A stretch of DNA of 30,759 nt from Haliea sp040222615. GTDB taxonomy: Bacteria > Pseudomonadota > Gammaproteobacteria > Pseudomonadales > Halieaceae. The notes below the pieces were generated by a model, which was given only the letters and a program-made list of their open reading frames with translations, was not told the DNA's origin and searched no databases. Below are positions 16,890 through 23,615 of this stretch, piece after piece. Within the stretch, counting starts at the first letter, position 1. Each line of letters opens with the position of its first letter. The translations under genes and the position numbers were made by a program. The stretch spans positions 1-30,759 of the forward strand of contig NZ_JAVKCQ010000013.1 of NCBI RefSeq assembly GCF_040222615.1, in the 5' to 3' direction.

Positions 16890-18023
16890 ATGGGTCCACT
16901 GAACGGCTTCACCGTGATCGAGCTTGCGGGCATCGGTCCCGCGCCCATGGGCGGGATGATACTTGCAGACATGGGCGCGGAAGTTATCCGCATCGAGCGA
17001 GCCAACGGCACCGACCTCAAGCAGACGCGCGACGTCAGCGCCCGCGGCAAGAAGTCCGTGGTCCTCAACCTGAAGCAGCCTGAAGGGGTGGAGACCCTGC
17101 TGCGGATGGTCGAGAACGCGGATGTCTTGATCGATCCCTATCGTCCCGGTGTCTGCGAGAAGCTGGGCATCGGCCCAGAGATCTGCCTGCGGCGCAATCC
17201 GCGGCTGGTATTCGCGCGCATGACCGGCTGGGGCCAGGAAGGGCCGCTGGCGCACGCTGCCGGACACGATATCAACTATATTTCCCTTACCGGGGCGCTG
17301 TTTGCCACCGGTCGCAAAGGGCAGAAACCCGTGCCGCCGCTCAATCTGGTGGGCGACATGGGCGGCGGCGGCATGCTGCTGGTCAACGGCGTGCTGGCGG
17401 CGTTGCTGGAAACCGCAAACTCCGGCAAGGGCCAGGTCATCGACGTGGCGATGGTCGACGGCGCTGCCCAGTTGATGTGGATGTTCCACGGCTTCCAGGC
17501 CATCGGCGGTTGGGATGCCAGCCAGCGCGGGGCCAACCTGCTGGATGGGGCGGCGCATTTCTACGATACCTATGAGTGTGCAGACGGGGAGTACATCTCG
17601 GTGGGTTCGATCGAGCCCCAGTTCTACGCGCTGCTCAAGCAGTTGGCGGAACTGCCGGAAGACGAATTCGGCAACCAGAATGATTCCTCCCAGTGGCCGG
17701 AACTTACGGACAAGCTGGCGGCGGTTTTCAAGCGCAAGACCCAGGCGGAGTGGTGCGAGATCATGGAGGGCACGGATGTCTGTTTTGCCCCGGTGCTGTC
17801 ATTCGTGGACGCGCCAAAGCACCCGGCCAACGTGGCCCGCAACACCTACATTGAACTGGAAGGGGTGACCCAGCCGGCGCCGGCGCCGCGCTTCAGTCGG
17901 ACACCGTCGCAGGTTGCCCACGGTCCCCACAGTCTCGGTGAGGACACCGAGGAAACGCTGGCGGCGATGGGTTTTGCGGAGAGCGAAATCAGAAAGCTGC
18001 GTGACTCGGGTACCCTGGGTTGA
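16890..18023 (+). CDS. Alpha-methylacyl-CoA racemase-like CaiB/BaiF protein
   Basis: This 377-residue family III CoA-transferase fold protein resembles the racemase branch. It has His126 (AGHDINYISLTG), Asp156 (NLVGDMGGGG) and Glu242 (IEPQFY), which coincide with the catalytic His126, Asp156 and Glu241 of mycobacterial MCR. Pure CoA-transferases of this family instead use a single catalytic Asp near position 169. The enzyme would interconvert (2R)- and (2S)-methylacyl-CoA so that the S form can enter beta-oxidation; this implies a methyl-branched substrate for the operon. ATG 16890 has AAGGGG upstream and starts 12 bases after the SDR stop. Confidence 0.9.
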   Translation: MGPLNGFTVIELAGIGPAPMGGMILADMGAEVIRIERANGTDLKQTRDVSARGKKSVVLNLKQPEGVETLLRMVENADVLIDPYRPGVCEKLGIGPEICLRRNPRLVFARMTGWGQEGPLAHAAGHDINYISLTGALFATGRKGQKPVPPLNLVGDMGGGGMLLVNGVLAALLETANSGKGQVIDVAMVDGAAQLMWMFHGFQAIGGWDASQRGANLLDGAAHFYDTYECADGEYISVGSIEPQFYALLKQLAELPEDEFGNQNDSSQWPELTDKLAAVFKRKTQAEWCEIMEGTDVCFAPVLSFVDAPKHPANVARNTYIELEGVTQPAPAPRFSRTPSQVAHGPHSLGEDTEETLAAMGFAESEIRKLRDSGTLG

Positions 18024-18053
18024 CAGCGGCAGCATCAATTACGAGGAGTCCAA

Positions 18054-18836
18054 ATGGCCAACTATGAAACAGTCACGGTAACCCGGCACGGACAGGTTGC
18101 CCTGGTGACCCTGAATCGCCCCGACAGCCTCAACGCATTCAATGCCGCGCTGCGGCGTGACTTGCTGCAGGCAGTGCAGGAAGTCAACGATGACGCCGCC
18201 ATTCGTGTCGGGGTCCTGGCCGGTGCGGGGCGCGCTTTCTGCGCCGGTGCCGACCTGTCGGAAGTGGCGGGCGATGATTTCGACGTCGAAAAACAGCTGA
18301 ACACCGAGTACAAGCCAATCCTGATGGCCATTGCCGAGGCACCCAAGCCCTGGATAAGCGCGGTCAATGGCGCGGCGGCGGGTGTTGGCAGCTCCTTTGC
18401 CATGGTCTGTGATCTCACCCTGATGGCCGAGAACGCCTACGTCTATCAGGCCTTCGCCGCAATCAGTCTGGTGCCCGATGGCGGCGCCACCTGGCATCTG
18501 GTACGCACCCTGGGCCGCAAACGTGCCTATGAGCTGATTGTATCCGGCGAAAAACTGCCGGCGGAGCGCTGTCGGGAGCTGGGCCTTTGCAACCGGGTGG
18601 TGCCCGCCGAGTCACTGCTGGACGAGGCACTGCAGTGGGCGCAGGAGCTGGCGGGCAAGGCACCCCTGGCCCTGCGTCACGCCAAGGCGGCGCTCAATTT
18701 CGCCATTGAGCAGGGAGTGGCCGACACCATTTCCGAGGAGGCGCGTTTACAGGCAATCTGTATTGCCAGCGCCGATGCCCGCGAGGGCGTGGCGGCCTTT
18801 ACGGAGAAACGCGCCCCCCAGTGGCAGGGTAAATAG
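18054..18836 (+). CDS. Enoyl-CoA hydratase/isomerase family protein (PaaG-like active site)
   Basis: This crotonase-fold protein of 260 residues has the oxyanion motif RAFCAGADLSE. Both catalytic Glu positions of true enoyl-CoA hydratase are replaced: GVGSSFA has Ser114 where GGGCELA has Glu, and QAFAAISLVP has Phe134 where QPE has Glu. An Asp at 142 in LVPDGGATW matches the catalytic Asp of PaaG/FaaI-type isomerases. It is therefore more likely an enoyl-CoA isomerase or similar than a hydratase; this is inference from residues. ATG 18054 has GAGGAG upstream, and the gene lies 30 bases after the racemase. Confidence 0.9.
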   Translation: MANYETVTVTRHGQVALVTLNRPDSLNAFNAALRRDLLQAVQEVNDDAAIRVGVLAGAGRAFCAGADLSEVAGDDFDVEKQLNTEYKPILMAIAEAPKPWISAVNGAAAGVGSSFAMVCDLTLMAENAYVYQAFAAISLVPDGGATWHLVRTLGRKRAYELIVSGEKLPAERCRELGLCNRVVPAESLLDEALQWAQELAGKAPLALRHAKAALNFAIEQGVADTISEEARLQAICIASADAREGVAAFTEKRAPQWQGK

Positions 18837-18847
18837 GAGCGCCGCAC

Positions 18848-19636
18848 ATGGCAGAGGCTGAACTGCTGTTGGAGCGGGATGGCGCGGTCGTCACGCTTAC
18901 TCTCAATCGCCCCGAGGCGATGAACGCCCTGTCGCCAACACTGCTCAGCGACCTCTGTACCGCGTTTCGCGAGTTGCAGAAGGACAATGAAGTCCGCGCC
19001 GTTATCCTGACCGGGAAGGGCCGGGCATTCTGCGCCGGGCTGGACCTGAAAGCGCTCAGCAGCCATCCGCAGGGGTTGGGCGCTTTTGCGATCCACGGTG
19101 ATAACGATATCTACGCCGCGCTGCGCGCCTTCGACCGGCCCATTATCATGGGCATCAACGGGGTCGCTGCCACCGGTGGATTTGAATTGGCCCTCATGGG
19201 GGACATTCTCATCGCCTCTTCCGAGGCGCGTTTTGCCGACACTCACTGCCGGGTGGGGCTGGCGCCGGGCTGGGGCCTGTCCCAGAAGCTGGCGCGGATA
19301 ATCGGCCACAGCCGTGCCCGGGAGGCCCACTTCAGCGGCAACTTCATCAGTGCCCAGCAGGCGGATGCCTGGGGGCTGGTCAGCCGGGTAGTGGAGCCGG
19401 ATGCCCTGGCGGGTGCTTGTCGCCAGCTGGCGGAGGATATTGCCAGCTGCGTACCCTGGACGGTCAAGGCCTACAAGGCGCTGGTCAACGATGGCCTGGA
19501 AATGACCCTGGGTGCCGGTCTGGCGATGGAAAAGCAGGTCATTACACATGCCAACAGCCGGGTCTCGGGCGAAGATATCGCCGCCCAGCGACAGGCGGTG
19601 ACCGCCCGCGGCAAGCAGCAGAAACAGCAGGACTGA
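18848..19636 (+). CDS. Enoyl-CoA hydratase/isomerase family protein
   Basis: This second crotonase of 262 residues follows its neighbour by 11 bases; its Shine-Dalgarno TAGGAG begins with the previous stop codon. RAFCAGLDLKAL is the CoA-binding oxyanion motif. The first catalytic Glu is present (Glu113, TGGFELALMGD), but the second position carries His133 in ADTHCRVGLAPGWG. Crotonases with this DTHxRVG signature are common in actinobacteria and proteobacteria, and their exact reaction is mostly unproven. It and the preceding gene differ in active site, so they probably do not duplicate one step. Confidence 0.9.
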   Translation: MAEAELLLERDGAVVTLTLNRPEAMNALSPTLLSDLCTAFRELQKDNEVRAVILTGKGRAFCAGLDLKALSSHPQGLGAFAIHGDNDIYAALRAFDRPIIMGINGVAATGGFELALMGDILIASSEARFADTHCRVGLAPGWGLSQKLARIIGHSRAREAHFSGNFISAQQADAWGLVSRVVEPDALAGACRQLAEDIASCVPWTVKAYKALVNDGLEMTLGAGLAMEKQVITHANSRVSGEDIAAQRQAVTARGKQQKQQD

Positions 19637-19670
19637 ATGGCGCTGCCGGCCCCCCAGCGAGCGCGCCGTC

Positions 19671-21206
19671 TTGGATGACAGCCCGCGCCCGGAGCTGCAG
19701 GCCCTGCGGGGCAGATTGCTGCGTACTCTGGATGAGGGTCGTGCCGGGGCCCGGCAGCGTCGCCATGCGGCCGGCTACCGCACCGCGCGGGAGAACCTGG
19801 CAGATCTGGTAGACCCGGACAGCTTCCAGGAATACGGCCAGCTCGCGGTGGCGGCCCAGCGCAGCCGCCGCGAGTATCAGGAGCTGCAGTCCAGCACCGC
19901 AGCCGACGGCATCATCACCGGCACGGCAACCATCAACGCGGATCGTATCGGTAGCGCCGCGGCGCGGGCTGCCGTTATCGTCAACGACTACGCGGTACTT
20001 GCGGGAACCCAGGGCTTTTTCCACCACGGCAAGCTGGACCGCATCTGCGAACTTGCAGAGCAGCACCGCCTGCCGATGGTCATGTATACCGAAGGTGGCG
20101 GTGGACGCCCCGGCGACACCGATGTCCTGACCCAGATCGCCGGCCTGCATCTGCATTCTTTCCGGACCTGGGCCAGGCTCGCGGGCAAGGTCCCGCGTAT
20201 TGCGGTCAACAACGGCTACTGTTTCGCCGGCAATGCGGCCCTGTTTGGTTGCGCCGACTTCACCATCGCCACCCGCAGTTCCTGGATCGGCATGGCCGGT
20301 CCGGCCATGATTGAAGGTGGCGGCCTGGGCAAGGTCGAGGCGAAGGCCATCGGCCCCATCGAGGTACAGCTGAAGAACGGCGTGGTCGACATCGCCGCGG
20401 AGGATGAAGCCCAGGCAACGGCGCTGGCGCGCCAGTTGCTCGGCTACTTTCAGGGGCCGGTCGCCGACTGGGACTGTGGCGATCAGCTTCCGCTGCGCGA
20501 TCTGATCCCCGCGGACCGGCGCTGGGCCTACCCGGTGCGCAAGGTGATCGAGATCATTGCCGACAGCGGCTCTTTCCTCGAATTGCGCCGCGTCTATGGC
20601 CGCAGCATCATCACCGGCTTTGTCCGCCTCGAGGGCCTGCCGGTAGCCTTGATCGCCAACGATTGCCAGCAGCTGGGGGGGGCCGTGGATGCCGAGTCCG
20701 CGGAGAAGGCCGCCCGCTTCCTGCAGCTGTGCAATGCCTTTGGCCTGCCGGTACTGTCCCTGACTGATACCCCCGGCTTTATGGTGGGCCCGGCCAGCGA
20801 GCAGGAAGCCGCGGTGCGCCGCATGTCCGCCCTGTTCCTGACCGGCGCCAGCCTCAGCGTACCGGTGGTGGCCATTTTTCTGCGCAAGGGCTACGGCCTT
20901 GGCGCGATGGCCATGACTGGCGGCAGTTTCATGGCCCCGGTGTATTCGGCGTCCTGGCCGACCGGCGAGTTCGGCGGTATGGGTTTGGAGGGCGCGGTCA
21001 GGCTCGGGTACCGCAAGGAGCTGGAAGCGATAGCCGATCCCGGCGAACGCGAGGCGCTGTTCGAGCAACTCGTGGCACGCCTGTACGAGTCGGGGAAAGC
21101 GACTGAGGCGGCTTCCTTCCTGGAAATCGACGCCGTGATTGACCCGGCAGATACCCGCGGTGAGGTGCTGAAGGCACTGCGCGCCGCCGGAGTGGTAGCG
21201 CGCTGA
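19671..21206 (+). CDS. Acyl-CoA carboxylase carboxyltransferase subunit (stand-alone)
   Basis: This 511-residue protein has two carboxyltransferase (crotonase-like) lobes, the family III arrangement of propionyl-, methylcrotonyl- and geranyl-CoA carboxylase beta chains. It would move a carboxyl group from biotin to an acyl-CoA. The usual DSGGARIQEG motif is replaced by EGGGGRPGDTD (about 141-151); DTPGFMVGP and AMAMTGGSFMAP are recognisable in the second lobe. No biotin carboxylase or biotinyl carrier subunit is in the window. The start is TTG 19671, since no ATG or GTG is in frame nearby, and the Shine-Dalgarno is poor. It begins 34 bases after the hydratase stop. Confidence 0.87.
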   Translation: MDDSPRPELQALRGRLLRTLDEGRAGARQRRHAAGYRTARENLADLVDPDSFQEYGQLAVAAQRSRREYQELQSSTAADGIITGTATINADRIGSAAARAAVIVNDYAVLAGTQGFFHHGKLDRICELAEQHRLPMVMYTEGGGGRPGDTDVLTQIAGLHLHSFRTWARLAGKVPRIAVNNGYCFAGNAALFGCADFTIATRSSWIGMAGPAMIEGGGLGKVEAKAIGPIEVQLKNGVVDIAAEDEAQATALARQLLGYFQGPVADWDCGDQLPLRDLIPADRRWAYPVRKVIEIIADSGSFLELRRVYGRSIITGFVRLEGLPVALIANDCQQLGGAVDAESAEKAARFLQLCNAFGLPVLSLTDTPGFMVGPASEQEAAVRRMSALFLTGASLSVPVVAIFLRKGYGLGAMAMTGGSFMAPVYSASWPTGEFGGMGLEGAVRLGYRKELEAIADPGEREALFEQLVARLYESGKATEAASFLEIDAVIDPADTRGEVLKALRAAGVVAR

Positions 21207-21257
21207 TGGATGCGCAAAAAAACCTGCTGATCAATCTCTAATAACCGGAGGATTACA

Positions 21258-22025
21258 ATGAAAAACCTGTTTGATGTCAGTGGCAAGGTTGCAGTGGTGA
21301 CGGGGGGGTCCCGTGGCATTGGTGCAATGATTGCCGAGGGCTTTGTGGCCAACGGCGTGCGCACCTATATTACGGCGCGGCGCGAGGATGAACTGCAGGC
21401 AACCGCCGCCGGGCTCGCGCAGCAGGGCGAGTGTATTGCCCTGGCCTCGGATCTGTCGACCGTGGAGGGCGTCAACCGGTTTGCCGCCGAGATCCGCAAG
21501 CGTGAACCGGCGCTGCACATTTTGGTCAATAACGCCGGGGCGACCTGGGGTGCGAGTATTGATGAGTTTCCCGAGAGCGGCTGGGACAAGGTCATGGATC
21601 TCAACGTCAAGTCGATCTTCTTCCTCACCCAGCAGCTGCTGCCTTCGCTGCGGGCCGCGGGCACGGTCGCGGATCCTGCACGGGTGATCAATATCGGTTC
21701 AGTGAACGGTATTACCAACAGCCATATGCAGAACTACGGCTACTGCGCGAGCAAGGCCGCGGTGCACCAGCTAACCCGGCACATGGGTGCCGAACTGGCG
21801 CGGGAGCAGGTGAACGTCAACGCCATTGCCCCGGGCCTGTTCCCCAGCAAGATGACCGCGCACATGGCGGGACACGAGGACGAGATCGCCAAGGCCTTCC
21901 CGATCAGCCGCATGGGCTCCCCGGAAGACGCCGCCGGCACCGCGATTTACCTGAGTTCCAGGGCCTCTGCCTGGGTGACGGGCCATGTGCTGGTGCTGGA
22001 CGGCGGCATGGTCGCGGAGGCCTGA
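21258..22025 (+). CDS. SDR family oxidoreductase (RhlG/FabG-like)
   Basis: This 255-residue classical SDR has the loop TGGSRGIG (15-22), NNAG (91-94), Ser148, Tyr162 and Lys166 (YCASK). Arg41-Arg42 after beta-2 favours NADP(H). The sequence resembles RhlG- and 3-oxoacyl-reductase-like SDRs, which act on acyl-CoA or alcohol intermediates. ATG 21258 has a strong CCGGAGG upstream. It is the last gene of the plus-strand operon; the 51-base gap contains no terminator. It ends 4 bases from the convergent aminopeptidase gene. Confidence 0.9.
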   Translation: MKNLFDVSGKVAVVTGGSRGIGAMIAEGFVANGVRTYITARREDELQATAAGLAQQGECIALASDLSTVEGVNRFAAEIRKREPALHILVNNAGATWGASIDEFPESGWDKVMDLNVKSIFFLTQQLLPSLRAAGTVADPARVINIGSVNGITNSHMQNYGYCASKAAVHQLTRHMGAELAREQVNVNAIAPGLFPSKMTAHMAGHEDEIAKAFPISRMGSPEDAAGTAIYLSSRASAWVTGHVLVLDGGMVAEA

Positions 22026-22029
22026 GGGT

Positions 22030-23577
22030 CTAGCCCTGGTCCGCTGAGTACAGTTTCACCCACTCGGTCAGCAGGCGCACACCGTAACCGGTGGCGCCGA
22101 CCAGGGGGGGCAGACTGGCGGCGTCATAGCGGCCATTGCCGGCCATGTCGATGTGCACCCAGGGGGTGTCGCCGGCGAAGCGTTGGAGGAAGATTGCGCC
22201 GGCCTGTGCGCCCGGTTCGCCGGCGTTTTTCATGTCGGCTACCTGGCTGTCGATGATTTTTTCATAGGGTTTGAGCGGCAGCTGCCAGACCCGCTCTCGG
22301 GTCAGCTCTCCCGCGACCTCCAGGGTGTCGATGAGTCTCTCGTCCTCGCTGAACACTGCCGCGTAGTCGCGCCCCAGGGCGCGCACTTTGGAGCCGGTCA
22401 GGGTGGCGATATCGGCGACGACACGTGGCTGGAAGTGCTCGCGTGCGTACCAGATGCCGTCCGCCAGCACCAGCCGGCCCTCGGCATCGGTATTGACGAC
22501 TTCAATCGTCATGCCGTTGCCAGCGGTCACCACATCCCCCGGCAGTTGGGCAGTCCCGGAAATGGCGTTCTGCGCCAGCGGCATGATGCCGACGACATTG
22601 ATCGCCGCCTTCTGCCGGGCCAGGGCCTCCAGGGTGCCCGCCACCGCGGCGGCGCCGGCCTTGTCGCCGGTCATGGCGAGAATGGATGCGGCGTCGGTCT
22701 TCAGGTTGTAACCGCCACTGTCGAAGGTGATGCCCTTGCCAACCAGGGCGATAGCTGCGTCATCGCTGCCGCGCCAGTGGGCGACAAGCAGGTGAGCCCC
22801 ATGCTGGCTGCCCTTGCTGACGCCGTAGAGGGCGCCCATGCCGGCTTTCAACACCTGCTGCGGACCCAGTACGGTCACCTTGACGCCGAGCGGTTGCAGG
22901 CGCTTGCGCACGTATGCGGCGAAGGCGGCGGGGTTGCCGTCGCTGGCGGACAGGTTGGTCAGCTCCCGGGCCGTGAAGACACCCTGTGCCAGGGCCTGCA
23001 GCGGCTGCCAGTTTTCCTCGGCCGCTTCAGGTGCCGCCACCAGCCACTCGAAAACCTGTGCCGGCCGCGGCTCGGACTGGGTCTTGAGGCGATCAAAGCG
23101 ATAGTTGACCAGGTCGGTCCCATGGGCCATCGCGGTGACAATAGCCGTGTTCAGCGCCGGATCGGAAACCAGGCCCGAGTGCACCCGCACGGTCTGGGCG
23201 TTGCCCAGGTTCAGGTGATTGGCCAGGTTCGCGCCCAGCATCTCCGCATCCGCGCGCGCCAGTTCGGCGGGCTCTCCGAGGCCGATGGCGATCAGGCGAT
23301 CCACCGGCAGCCCCGCCGGCGCCAGGATCTCCTGCTGCTGGGCCATGGTGCCGTCGAAGCCCTGGGCGGCGAGGGCGCGGCTGACATGGCTGCGGGTATC
23401 CTCGCCCCAGCCCGGCAGGACGCCGGTATTGTTGAGCGGTACCAGTACCACCAGGGTGTCGGCCGTGCTGGCGGGCTGTGCCCGGAAAGTGTGACTGGTT
23501 TCGAGGTAGTCGGCGCCGGCAGCTGCAGCCAGCAGTGTCAGGATCAGCCCGGAGGCCAGGCGATGGAAGATTGTCAT
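22030..23577 (-). CDS. Exported M17 leucyl aminopeptidase
   Basis: This protein of 515 residues belongs to the cytosol aminopeptidase (M17) family. The signature NTDAEGRL (362-369) and all seven active-site residues are present: Lys281, Asp286, Lys293, Asp305, Asp364, Glu366 and Arg368. It removes N-terminal residues with two metal ions. Unlike E. coli PepA it starts with a clear signal peptide (FHRLASGLILTLLAAAAGA, cleavage near residue 22), so export to the periplasm or beyond is predicted. ATG 23577 is chosen because it gives this signal; the frame continues to 23682 inside rapA. It follows rapA by 38 bases and is probably cotranscribed with it. Confidence 0.9.
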   Translation of the reverse strand: MTIFHRLASGLILTLLAAAAGADYLETSHTFRAQPASTADTLVVLVPLNNTGVLPGWGEDTRSHVSRALAAQGFDGTMAQQQEILAPAGLPVDRLIAIGLGEPAELARADAEMLGANLANHLNLGNAQTVRVHSGLVSDPALNTAIVTAMAHGTDLVNYRFDRLKTQSEPRPAQVFEWLVAAPEAAEENWQPLQALAQGVFTARELTNLSASDGNPAAFAAYVRKRLQPLGVKVTVLGPQQVLKAGMGALYGVSKGSQHGAHLLVAHWRGSDDAAIALVGKGITFDSGGYNLKTDAASILAMTGDKAGAAAVAGTLEALARQKAAINVVGIMPLAQNAISGTAQLPGDVVTAGNGMTIEVVNTDAEGRLVLADGIWYAREHFQPRVVADIATLTGSKVRALGRDYAAVFSEDERLIDTLEVAGELTRERVWQLPLKPYEKIIDSQVADMKNAGEPGAQAGAIFLQRFAGDTPWVHIDMAGNGRYDAASLPPLVGATGYGVRLLTEWVKLYSADQG

Positions 23578-23615
23578 GATGGGAGAGACCTTTTCTCGCA
23601 GTAGGTTGATTGTCT

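Noticed and set aside
16062..17558. Minus-strand frame of 498 codons opposite the SDR and racemase genes
   Set aside because: It runs across two well-supported genes and their junction, and is rich in His, Gln and Asp without motifs.
19542..21068. Minus-strand frame of 508 codons opposite the carboxyltransferase gene
   Set aside because: It is a shadow frame of the carboxyltransferase; no motif, no start signal.
21216..21222. A7 run after the carboxyltransferase, possible minus-strand T-tract terminator
   Set aside because: No GC stem precedes it on the minus strand, and no minus-strand gene ends there.
22153..23604. Plus-strand frame of 483 codons opposite the aminopeptidase gene
   Set aside because: The minus-strand M17 peptidase has all catalytic residues; the plus-strand frame has no recognisable feature.
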